Shown: one piece after another, positions 1-5,948 of the stretch | How the letters are laid out: every line of letters begins with the position of its first letter | How positions within the stretch are numbered: the stretch's first letter is position 1 | Assembly (NCBI GenBank): GCA_028275425.1 | Contig: JAPWUT010000054.1 | Coordinates: 1 to 9,198, forward strand | Length of the DNA: 9,198 nucleotides | Direction: 5' to 3' | Origin: Anaerolineae bacterium | Lineage (GTDB): Bacteria > Chloroflexota > Anaerolineae > SpSt-600 | Notes under the pieces: generated by a model | The model's input: the letters and a program-made list of their open reading frames with translations, nothing else | The model's database searches: none | Told to the model about the DNA's origin: nothing | Position numbers and translations under genes: made by a program

Positions 1-1
1 T

Positions 2-265
2 CCGAGGGTCATTGAGGAAGCGCGGAAGGGTAGGGTTGAATTCCGGGTGGACAAGACCGGTAACCTCCACATCCCGATAGGCAAAGCCAGCTTTACTACC
101 CAGCAGCTACTGGAGAACATGGCCGCAGTAATGGATACGGTCATGAAGATAAGGCCTTCCGGCCTTAAAGGCCAGTACATAAAGAGGGTTTACCTTACGA
201 CTACGATGGGGCCAAGCATAAAAGTGAATACAGCGCTGGCTACTTCCATGAAGCCAGCGGAGTAA
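2..265 (+). CDS. rplA: 50S ribosomal protein L1, 3' end (partial)
   Basis: The frame is open from base 2 and ends at TAA 263-265, giving the last 87 residues of ribosomal protein L1. L1 binds 23S rRNA at the L1 stalk, where it helps release tRNA from the E site. The visible part carries hallmarks of the L1 C-terminus: a 'KGRVEFRVDKTGN' strand, 'IPIGKASF', a helix 'LLENMAAVMDTV', and the closing strand 'YIKRVYLTTTMGPSIKV'. An internal ATG-like start near 47 is not the gene start, because L1 homology continues upstream to the window edge. Its neighbours rplJ and rplL are the usual L1 partners, so the gene belongs to the rplKAJL cluster. The N-terminal part lies outside the window. Confidence 0.96.
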   Translation, partial: PRVIEEARKGRVEFRVDKTGNLHIPIGKASFTTQQLLENMAAVMDTVMKIRPSGLKGQYIKRVYLTTTMGPSIKVNTALATSMKPAE

Positions 266-270
266 AACTT

Positions 271-323
271 TCGCCGTAGAAAGCAGGTGCGCTTCAAGCG
301 CTTAAATTAGCCTGCTGAGGCGA
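271..323 (+). promoter_or_regulatory. L10 leader (ribosomal protein autoregulatory RNA)
   Basis: The rplA-rplJ spacer holds the conserved L10 leader fold. An outer stem TCGCC (271-275) pairs with GGCGA (319-323). An asymmetric bulge GTAGA follows, then a middle stem AGCAGG (282-287) with CCTGCT (311-316), and an inner hairpin GCGC (289-292) with GCGC (298-301). This is the known binding site for the L10-(L12)n complex, through which the proteins repress their own expression. The fold and its place directly before rplJ were read from the sequence; the role is from family knowledge. Confidence 0.88.
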
Positions 324-337
324 AGACCAAGCGGTGT

Positions 338-372
338 GAGGGGTCTTTGCCTTTGCAGGCAAAGGCCCTTTT
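338..372 (+). terminator. Attenuator terminator of the rplJL leader
   Basis: An 11-pair stem (341-351 with 358-368, one G-U pair) closes the loop TTTGCA and is followed at once by TTTT (369-372). This is an intrinsic terminator upstream of rplJ. Weaker pairs at 338-340 with 369-371 extend the base. Its 5' arm can instead pair with 321-328: CGAAGACC (321-328) against GGTCTTTG (342-349), eight pairs with one G-U. That alternative would act as an antiterminator and would also take bases from the closing stem of the L10 leader. Binding of L10-L12 to the leader should therefore favour termination. The pairing is seen; the mechanism is inferred. Confidence 0.82.
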
Positions 373-388
373 ACGTTTCATCCCAAAA

Positions 389-394
389 AGGAGG
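389..394 (+). promoter_or_regulatory. Ribosome binding site deciding the rplJ start
   Basis: AGGAGG lies 8 bases before TTG 403. The in-frame GTG codons at 394 and 397 overlap the site or sit 2 bases from it, so they are poor starts. TTG 403 is preferred. Confidence 0.8.
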
Positions 395-402
395 TGGTGA
401 AA

Positions 403-930
403 TTGCCTATCACAAAGGAAGAGAAGGCCAGAAGGATAGCACTGTACAAGGAAAGCATCTCGCAGAGCGAGGGGGTAATCTTAGCCAACTTCATAGGCAT
501 GGATACGGCCCAGATAAACGAGCTCAAAGGCCAAATCCGCGAAGTTGGCGGTAATTTCATGGTCGTGAAGAACACCCTTCTGCGGATAGCTCTTGAAGAC
601 TTGGGAATTCGGGCCGCGGGGGAGCTCTTGGAAGGGCCTACAGCCATAAGCTTTGGCAAGGACATCACCAAAGTAGCCAAGAAGTTGCTGGATTACTCCA
701 AAGATACAGGGCTCCCCCAGATAAAAGGGGCGCTTGTGGGGCAGAGGTTGCTCAAGCCCGATGAAGTAGAATTCTTGGCCAAACTTCCCTCTCGGGAAGA
801 GCTCTTGGGACAGCTTGTGGGCAACTTGCAAGCCCCTATCTACGGCCTGGTTTACGTTCTTGGAGGAATCATCCGAAGCTTGATTTACGTGCTTCAAGCT
901 CGGGCTAAACAATTGGAAGGCCAATCTTAA
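403..930 (+). CDS. rplJ: 50S ribosomal protein L10
   Basis: L10 anchors the L7/L12 dimers to the 50S ribosome and forms the base of the stalk that recruits translation GTPases. With the TTG start at 403 the product has 175 residues, a normal L10 length, and begins MPITKEEKARR. The N-terminal rRNA-binding domain shows 'GVILANFIGMD', 'ELKGQIREVGGNFMVVKNTLL', 'EGPTAISFGKD' and 'GALVGQRLL'. The C-terminal helix that carries the L7/L12 dimers follows 'LPSREELLGQLVGNLQAP'. The frame stays open to GTG 394, but that codon overlaps the ribosome site. An L10 leader and attenuator lie just upstream, so L10-L12 autoregulation is likely. rplL starts 18 bases after the stop, in the same transcript. Confidence 0.96.
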   Translation: MPITKEEKARRIALYKESISQSEGVILANFIGMDTAQINELKGQIREVGGNFMVVKNTLLRIALEDLGIRAAGELLEGPTAISFGKDITKVAKKLLDYSKDTGLPQIKGALVGQRLLKPDEVEFLAKLPSREELLGQLVGNLQAPIYGLVYVLGGIIRSLIYVLQARAKQLEGQS

Positions 931-948
931 CTTAAGGAGGGAGGAGAG

Positions 949-1332
949 ATGACTAAGGAAGAGATTATAGCCGCTATTGAGAAGATGACTGTGCTGGAAT
1001 TGGCCGAGCTGGTAAAGGCATTGGAGGAAAGGTTCGGCGTTTCGGCGGCGGCACCGGTTGTAGCCGCAGCCCCGGCAGCAGTCGCTGCCACAGCACCAGC
1101 AGCTCCGGCTGTTGAGGAAAAGACCCAGTTTGATGTTTACATAAAGGATGCAGGCCCCAAGAAGATTCAAGTGATAAAGGTGGTGCGCGAGCTCACGAAC
1201 CTTGGCCTCAAAGAAGCAAAAGATTTGGTAGAAAGCGCACCGGCTAAGCTCTTGGAGGGCGTATCAAAGGAGCAGGCCGAAGCAGCCAAGGCTAAGCTGG
1301 AAGAAGCTGGTGCTGTTGTGGAAATAAAGTAA
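949..1332 (+). CDS. rplL: 50S ribosomal protein L7/L12
   Basis: This is the multicopy stalk protein that binds EF-Tu, EF-G, IF2 and release factors and stimulates their GTPase activity. The product has 127 residues, the usual size. Residues 1-30 form the dimerisation domain that sits on L10 ('EIIAAIEKMTVLELAELVKALEERFGV'). Residues about 33-60 are an Ala/Pro-rich flexible hinge. Residues about 61-127 are the globular factor-binding domain with 'KIQVIKVVRELTNLGLKEAK' and 'LVESAPAKLLEGVSKEQAE'. The start is secure: AGGAGG at 935-940 lies 8 bases before ATG. It follows rplJ closely and shares the L10-leader control. A GC-rich hairpin follows the stop. Confidence 0.98.
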   Translation: MTKEEIIAAIEKMTVLELAELVKALEERFGVSAAAPVVAAAPAAVAATAPAAPAVEEKTQFDVYIKDAGPKKIQVIKVVRELTNLGLKEAKDLVESAPAKLLEGVSKEQAEAAKAKLEEAGAVVEIK

Positions 1333-1341
1333 AAAATCAGG

Positions 1342-1368
1342 CCTCGCTGGGGATAACCCCCAGCGAGG
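1342..1368 (+). terminator. GC-rich hairpin after rplL (possible partial terminator)
   Basis: An 11-pair perfect stem (1342-1352 with 1358-1368) closes a 5-base loop just after the rplL stop. The + strand has no T-run after it (GAAATCATAG), so efficient intrinsic termination is doubtful. It may reduce read-through into the next genes, mark an RNA-processing site, or protect the abundant rplJL mRNA. Read on the - strand, the stem is followed after a few bases by a run of six T, so it could stop antisense transcription instead. Confidence 0.5.
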
Positions 1369-1396
1369 GAAATCATAGCTTAAGGAGCATGCCGAA

Positions 1397-1849
1397 ATGC
1401 CTGTGCAGCTCCCCTCCGACATTGTGGAGCGGGCCGTAATGGTTTTGCAGGTCTTTTTCGGCCTTGCAGGGGCTTTCTGGCTCGCTCTATGGGTAAGCAT
1501 TGTGGTTTGGACCTATAGGGATATAAAATCCAGAACGAGGGATGTGCTCGTCCAGATTCTGTCAGTAATGATGGTCCTTTTGTTCAACCTGCCAGGGCTG
1601 CTTTTTTACTTCTTGCTCCGTCCCAGGGAAACCTTAGCCGAAGCCTACGAAAAGGCCCTTGAGGAAGAAGCTTTGCTCCAAAGCATAGAGGAACGCGAAC
1701 TCTGCCCCGGCTGCGGGCGTAAAGTCCAACAGGACTTCATCTTGTGCCCATACTGCCATACGAAGCTTAAGAAGTTATGCAATGCTTGTGGCCGCCTCCT
1801 GCACCTAAGCTGGGAAATCTGCCCCTATTGCGGGGCAGAACAAAAGTAG
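1397..1849 (+). CDS. Membrane-anchored double zinc-ribbon protein
   Basis: A 150-residue protein with two hydrophobic segments (about residues 14-39 and 51-74) followed by a short acidic helix ('EAYEKALEEEALLQSIEERE') and two zinc ribbons. The eight cysteines form four CxxC pairs: C103/C106, C117/C120, C128/C131 and C142/C145, in the pattern CPGCG...CPYC...CNACG...CPYCG. This is the layout of DZR-type double zinc ribbons, probably binding two zinc ions and facing the cytoplasm. AAGGAG at 1382-1387, 9 bases before ATG 1397, supports the start. ATG 1389 is in another frame. The gene lies between rplL and rimO with no promoter seen, so it is probably read with the ribosomal genes or from the hairpin region onward. 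I do not recognise a specific function. A link to translation or membrane-bound ribosomes is only a guess from position. Confidence 0.85.
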   Translation: MPVQLPSDIVERAVMVLQVFFGLAGAFWLALWVSIVVWTYRDIKSRTRDVLVQILSVMMVLLFNLPGLLFYFLLRPRETLAEAYEKALEEEALLQSIEERELCPGCGRKVQQDFILCPYCHTKLKKLCNACGRLLHLSWEICPYCGAEQK

Positions 1850-1883
1850 CGGGCCTTTGGCCTGAGCAGTCAGGATTTTAGTG

Positions 1884-3200
1884 GTGAAAACCCTCAATTT
1901 TTGCCTGATAACCCTCGGCTGCCCCAAAAACCAAGTTGATAGCCAGGGCATGGAGAAAAAGCTCCTGCAACTGGGCTATCGCCCAACTTCTACCCCGAGG
2001 AAAGCGGACATCATCATAGTAAACACTTGCGGCTTCATAGAGAAAGCCCGGGAAGAATCCCTGAAGGTTGCAAAAGAGCTGGCCAAAAAGAAGAGGAAAG
2101 GCCAGTTCCTATTGATAGCCGGATGCCTACCCCAGCTTTGGGGCAGAAAGATTGCCGAAGAAATCCCCGAGGCCGATGCTTTCCTGGGGACAAAAAGGTG
2201 GATGGAGATAGGGGAGCTGGTGAGCAGAGTTGTGGAGTCCCCGGAAGAAAAGCCCATTTTATTAGGCGACCCCCAAGGCCCATCCTTTGATTCAGATGGC
2301 CTTTCAACAACGTGGGGAAGCTCGGCTTACCTTAAGATATCGGAAGGATGTAGCTCAAAGTGTGCCTTCTGCACTATACCAACCATAAAGGGTCCTGCCC
2401 GTAGCTTCCCTCGCCAGGCCCTTGTGGAAGAAGCCCGCAGGTTAGTAGAAGAGGGGGTGAAAGAAATCATCTTGGTAGCACAGGATACAACCGCTTACGG
2501 TTTGGATAGAGGCGAAAAGGATGGCCTTGTAACCCTCGTGGAAGAAATCTTGGAAGCGGCCCCGGCTTTGAAATGGCTTAGGATAATGTATGCCTCACCT
2601 TTGCGCGTAACCGAAAGGCTCATCCAGGCGATGAGCTCATACCCTCAAATCTGCCATTACCTTGATATCCCCATTCAGCACGCCCATCCTGAGGTCCTGA
2701 AGAGGATGCGCCGCCCTTACAATGCGGAGAAAATAAAGGGCTTGGTAAACCAGATTCGCCAGACTATCCCCGATATTGCCATAAGGACCACTTTTATCGT
2801 TGGCTATCCGGGGGAGACGGAGGAGGCCTTCCGCTTTTTGGTGGATTTTGTGGAGGAGATGGCCTTTGACCGCGTGGGGGTCTTCGTTTACTCCCGTGAA
2901 GAGGGCACTCCGGCAGCCTCATTGCCGGACCAGGTCCCTGAGGAGGTCAAGGAAGAAAGGTTCCAGAAGCTCATGGCTGTCCAGCAGCGAATTTCCTACG
3001 AGAAGAACCTAAAATTGGTGGGGAAGGAGCTGGAGATTTTGGTGGAAGGCTATGGGCAAGGCCTAAGCGTGGGGCGCAGTTACAGGGATGCCCCAGAGAT
3101 AGACGGGATGGTCTTGGTGAAAGGCAAGCTGAAGCCTGGCGAGATGGTAAAAGTGCGCGTGGTTGAGGCCTTGGAATACGACCTTGTCGCTGCGATTTAG
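1884..3200 (+). CDS. rimO: Ribosomal protein S12 methylthiotransferase RimO
   Basis: A radical SAM enzyme with two [4Fe-4S] clusters that adds a methylthio group to the conserved Asp (about 88) of ribosomal protein S12, in the cytoplasm. Starting at GTG 1884 the product has 438 residues, the usual RimO length. The N-terminal UPF0004 domain has cluster ligands C13 ('TLGCPKNQVDS'), C49 ('NTCGFI') and C81 ('AGCLPQ'). The radical SAM motif is C156-x3-C160-x2-C163 ('GCSSKCAFCTIP'). A C-terminal TRAM domain ends in 'YDLVAAI'. The 'LGCPKNxVDS' motif and the YDLVA ending favour RimO over its tRNA-modifying relative MiaB. GTG 1881 is also possible, but AGGA at 1872-1875 is better spaced from 1884. The gene is 34 bases after the zinc-ribbon gene. 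Its stop overlaps by 4 bases the stop of the convergent YkvA-like gene, leaving no room for a separate terminator. Confidence 0.94.
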   Translation: MKTLNFCLITLGCPKNQVDSQGMEKKLLQLGYRPTSTPRKADIIIVNTCGFIEKAREESLKVAKELAKKKRKGQFLLIAGCLPQLWGRKIAEEIPEADAFLGTKRWMEIGELVSRVVESPEEKPILLGDPQGPSFDSDGLSTTWGSSAYLKISEGCSSKCAFCTIPTIKGPARSFPRQALVEEARRLVEEGVKEIILVAQDTTAYGLDRGEKDGLVTLVEEILEAAPALKWLRIMYASPLRVTERLIQAMSSYPQICHYLDIPIQHAHPEVLKRMRRPYNAEKIKGLVNQIRQTIPDIAIRTTFIVGYPGETEEAFRFLVDFVEEMAFDRVGVFVYSREEGTPAASLPDQVPEEVKEERFQKLMAVQQRISYEKNLKLVGKELEILVEGYGQGLSVGRSYRDAPEIDGMVLVKGKLKPGEMVKVRVVEALEYDLVAAI

Positions 3201-3499
3201 CCCTCTTCCTCCTCTTTGTCCAGCACCCTGTAGGGGACGGAGATGGATTCAATCTGGCGCCTTTGTTCTTCCACCACTCGGCGGGGGCTTAGCTCCAGAA
3301 AAACTTTCAAGGCCAAGAGTGCCAAAATTATGTCGTCAATCTGCCCCAGGATTGGCGTGGCATCGGGTGAAAGGTCTATGGGCAGTAGGATGTAGATGAG
3401 AGGTATGAGGAGGACAAGGGCTTTTAGCCAGGCGGGAACTCTCGGGTCTTTGAACAAACGCCATATAAGCCTTATTTGCTTGAACCTCACGCTCTTCAA
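3197..3499 (-). CDS. YkvA-like DUF1232 small membrane protein
   Basis: A 100-residue protein of the DUF1232/YkvA family. The hallmark lies at residues 37-62: 'LLPIDLSPDATPILGQIDD', matching the family pattern Y-x-L-x-P-x-D-L-x-P-D-...-G-x-x-D-D. It sits between two hydrophobic stretches (about 24-40 and 55-70). A basic N-terminus and an acidic tail (DKEEEEG) flank them. The molecular role of the family is not established. The frame is open to GTG 3523, but that would overlap the upstream gene. TTG 3499 is chosen because AAAGGAGG (3511-3504) lies 4 bases before it; the next GTG, at 3490, is too far. The ribosome site overlaps the TAA of the DUF951 gene, so the two are probably translationally coupled. 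It is the last gene of the leftward operon and ends inside the rimO stop. Confidence 0.85.
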   Translation of the reverse strand: MKSVRFKQIRLIWRLFKDPRVPAWLKALVLLIPLIYILLPIDLSPDATPILGQIDDIILALLALKVFLELSPRRVVEEQRRQIESISVPYRVLDKEEEEG

Positions 3500-3503
3500 G
3501 GGC

Positions 3504-3511
3504 CCTCCTTT
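3504..3511 (-). promoter_or_regulatory. Ribosome binding site overlapping the DUF951 stop
   Basis: On the - strand AAAGGAGG begins within the TAA stop of the upstream DUF951 gene and sits 4 bases before TTG 3499. This decides the short start of the YkvA-like gene and suggests reinitiation by the same ribosomes. Confidence 0.7.
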
Positions 3512-3752
3512 ACTCAATCCCACCTTTTTGGGATAGTGCTGACGCTATGTCATCCAGGGTAGGGCGGCTGCGCTTTATGAAGGTTTTGAAGCGCTTTTCA
3601 AAAACCGAGCGAGGTAGGAGCACTTTCCGGCCACATTTCATGCACTTTAGGCCGATATCAGCCCCTACCCGGACTACAAGCCAATGGTTGGCCCCGCAGG
3701 GATGGGGCTTCCGCAATCTGACCTCATCATCAATTCGCACATCAATAGGCAT
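3510..3752 (-). CDS. DUF951 family small zinc-ribbon-like protein
   Basis: An 80-residue protein of the DUF951 family, common in Firmicutes and Chloroflexota. The diagnostic core is 'VRLRKPHPCGANHWLVVRVGAD' (given here as consecutive elements RKPHPCG, ANHW and VVRVGAD), followed by 'KCMKCGR' and 'VLLPRSVFEKR'. C19, C37 and C40, with H17 nearby, could bind a metal ion. A nucleic-acid-binding SH3-like barrel has been suggested for such small proteins, but the function is unknown. Most members have about 60-70 residues; this one adds a helical tail ('PTLDDIASALSQKGG'). The start is ATG 3752, with GAGGT (3762-3758) 5 bases upstream. That ribosome site overlaps the TGA of the GH57 gene, so coupling is likely. 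In other genomes this family is often found near ychF or rpsF; here it follows a glycoside hydrolase. Confidence 0.88.
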   Translation of the reverse strand: MPIDVRIDDEVRLRKPHPCGANHWLVVRVGADIGLKCMKCGRKVLLPRSVFEKRFKTFIKRSRPTLDDIASALSQKGGIE

Positions 3753-3760
3753 GCTCTACC

Positions 3761-5947
3761 TCAGAACTTTTCCCTCAGGGTAAAGGTGATAACTCCGGAA
3801 GGCGGGAGCCGCTCCAAAACCCCGCCCTTTTCTCCTACAAGTATAAGCCCAAGCGTATCGCCTATTTCTAATCCCAGATAATTCAGCGGTATGGCGATTT
3901 CCAGAGCTTTCTCGGAGCATGCCAGATTGTGTATTTCCCTTACTGGATGCCAGACTTCCTGGCCTTCGGCTTTGAAAAGCACTGCCTTTGGTTCATGAGG
4001 GGATATCTCCAAAGCCCAAGCAAAGCCGTTAGCGGTTTCCACCCTCTCATCCAGATGGCGGAACTGCCAGTTCACCTTGTCAGCCGATGGGCTTACGAAG
4101 TAAACGGAGAGGGGGATGAATCCAATGGGTTCGCTGGTTTCCACCCGGAGGTAGAGGGTTCCGGGGTCGTAGCCGTAGTATAGGCCGTTCAGGAGCTGGC
4201 TTGAAGGGCGCATCGCTCCACCTATTGAGCCCTTTACATATCCGGCTTTTGCCCAGTCAGAAGGGGCTTGAGGGGAGGCAGTGAGCCTGGGTGATATGAA
4301 GCCGGAAGGGGCCCTTTCGGCCACTATTGCTGCCCTCAGTATCGGATAGCTCAGCCATTCCGGGACGGGAAGGCCAAGGCTTGTGTAGACCCCACTCAGG
4401 TGCCCTCTGAAAGCTTGGTCAAATATCTGCTCCTGCTCAGACACATTGCGGCTGTAGTACCACCAGAACCAATCGCTCCCCTCAGCTCTGTAGATGCATT
4501 CCCATGCTCTTTCCAAGGTCTCCAGGTCGGCAAGGGGGTAATTCTTCTGCCAATTGACTAAATCTTCTCGGACTTGGGCCAAGGCTTCCCAGGCTTGGTT
4601 CTGAGCTTCTTCCCCTATCCAAGTCTCCAGGTTCCCATTTATCCAGGAGCCGGTAGCTATGTCAGTTAAGGTTTCCTGCGGGGAGAATCTTTCCAGGAAA
4701 TCTTTGACTCTTACGCACTCTATCTCAGGCTCCTCGGAAAGCATACGGTATAGGTTGTGCAGGAAGACATCCCCATTGTGCTCGTAGTGTTCCCAGCAGT
4801 TTTCACCATCCAAGATTATGGTGACAAGGTAAGGCCTATCTTTGGGCAAGCGGTCCTTTATAGCCAAAAGCCTGTTCACCAAGTCCCGCGCGGCCTCGTA
4901 TCCATCCATGTATTGGTAGACGAAGCCGATGCGGTCCGAGAGGAAGCGGTCTCGGAAGAGGACCGTTAAGCTTTTGCCGTCAATCTGGACTTTGTAGGGC
5001 TGGTAGAGGATTTCGGGGCTTTTGAGGTGGCCTTCTGAATCCCTATCCAAGTTTAAGTTCAGTGTGCGGGCCAATATGGCCTCATCGGTGGCGAGCCAGG
5101 AGAGGCCTCTGCGAGCCAGGATTGGTATTAACTCCGGGCAGACGGCTCCTTCCGGAGGCCAAAGGCCAACCGGCTCATGGCCGAAGAGGGTGCAATGGAA
5201 TTCAATGGCGCGGCGGACTTGCTCTTCGGCGTCTTCGGGGTGGGAGAAGGCTAAGGAGGGCAAAGTAAGCCAGGGGCTGGCCCGATGGGCGTTCTCGGTG
5301 TTTATGAGGAGGGGGAGGATTGGGTGGTAGAAGGGGGAAGTTGCCAGCTCCACTTGCCCCTTGGCTTCAAGTTCCCGGTAAAGAGGGATTATCCCGGCCA
5401 TTATCTCCCGGTGTTTCTCCATGAGCTTGCCGAAATCTTCCAGGGAAAAGTTCCTACCTTTTTCAACCAAGGCTCTGAGGAGTGGGTCACTTTCCAATTT
5501 ATTAGGGTCGGTCCAGGCCAGGTTGAACCAAACGGCGAGGTCTCTGAAGTAAGCTGAGGAGAAGAGGTTAGGAGCTTGCCGGACGTAAGGCCGCAGTTCC
5601 AGAAGCAATTGGTATCGCGGGTGCCGAGCGATGAAGCGCTCGTGGTTTATGCTGAAGAAGTGGGTTAGGATGTATTCTTTTTCCGCCTCAGACCATTCTT
5701 CCTTAAAGCCCAACTCCATGGCCGGGTCAACTGCTTCCCCTTTCAAGTAATCCAGAAGCTGGGAGAGGAGGGATGGGACGAGGTTTATGGTGACCTTTAT
5801 CCGGGGGTATTGGCTCAAGATTTCCGCCATGTGGAGGTAATCTTTCACGGCGTGGAGACGAAGCCAGGGCAAGAGGTACTTGCCCGATATCGGGTCTTTG
5901 TAGTATGGCTGGTGCATGTGCCAGATGAAGGCTAAGTATAAAGGCAT
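3761..5947 (-). CDS. Glycoside hydrolase family 57 protein with C-terminal beta-sandwich-like domain
   Basis: A 728-residue GH57 protein, probably an alpha-glucan-acting enzyme (amylase, glucanotransferase or branching-type activity cannot be told apart here). GH57 motif 1 is at 10-14 (HMHQP). Motif 2 is around 203-209 (TSPFYHP). Motif 3 is at 261-268 (GLWPPEGA) with the predicted nucleophile E266. Motif 4 is at 378-385 (ILDGENCW) with the predicted acid D380. A tryptophan-rich stretch EGSDWFWWYY (489-498) is typical of a GH57 subgroup. Residues about 551-728 look like an all-beta, DOMON/CBM9-like domain ('LYYGYDPGTLYLRVE'). There is no signal peptide, so it is probably cytoplasmic. The open frame runs 50 codons further up, but MPLYLAFIWHMHQP is the natural GH57 beginning, and ATG 5947 lies 1 base after the upstream stop. 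A G-rich ribosome site (5959-5955) is 7 bases before it. Confidence 0.93.
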   Translation of the reverse strand: MPLYLAFIWHMHQPYYKDPISGKYLLPWLRLHAVKDYLHMAEILSQYPRIKVTINLVPSLLSQLLDYLKGEAVDPAMELGFKEEWSEAEKEYILTHFFSINHERFIARHPRYQLLLELRPYVRQAPNLFSSAYFRDLAVWFNLAWTDPNKLESDPLLRALVEKGRNFSLEDFGKLMEKHREIMAGIIPLYRELEAKGQVELATSPFYHPILPLLINTENAHRASPWLTLPSLAFSHPEDAEEQVRRAIEFHCTLFGHEPVGLWPPEGAVCPELIPILARRGLSWLATDEAILARTLNLNLDRDSEGHLKSPEILYQPYKVQIDGKSLTVLFRDRFLSDRIGFVYQYMDGYEAARDLVNRLLAIKDRLPKDRPYLVTIILDGENCWEHYEHNGDVFLHNLYRMLSEEPEIECVRVKDFLERFSPQETLTDIATGSWINGNLETWIGEEAQNQAWEALAQVREDLVNWQKNYPLADLETLERAWECIYRAEGSDWFWWYYSRNVSEQEQIFDQAFRGHLSGVYTSLGLPVPEWLSYPILRAAIVAERAPSGFISPRLTASPQAPSDWAKAGYVKGSIGGAMRPSSQLLNGLYYGYDPGTLYLRVETSEPIGFIPLSVYFVSPSADKVNWQFRHLDERVETANGFAWALEISPHEPKAVLFKAEGQEVWHPVREIHNLACSEKALEIAIPLNYLGLEIGDTLGLILVGEKGGVLERLPPSGVITFTLREKF

Positions 5948-5948
5948 T

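Noticed and set aside
394..402. GTG start at 394 for rplJ
   Set aside because: The codon overlaps the AGGAGG ribosome site; TTG 403 has an 8-base spacing and gives the standard L10 N-terminus.
481..1170. 229-residue antisense open frame across rplJ and rplL
   Set aside because: It is Cys/Arg-rich with no family likeness, lies opposite two certain ribosomal genes, and its length follows from their codon use.
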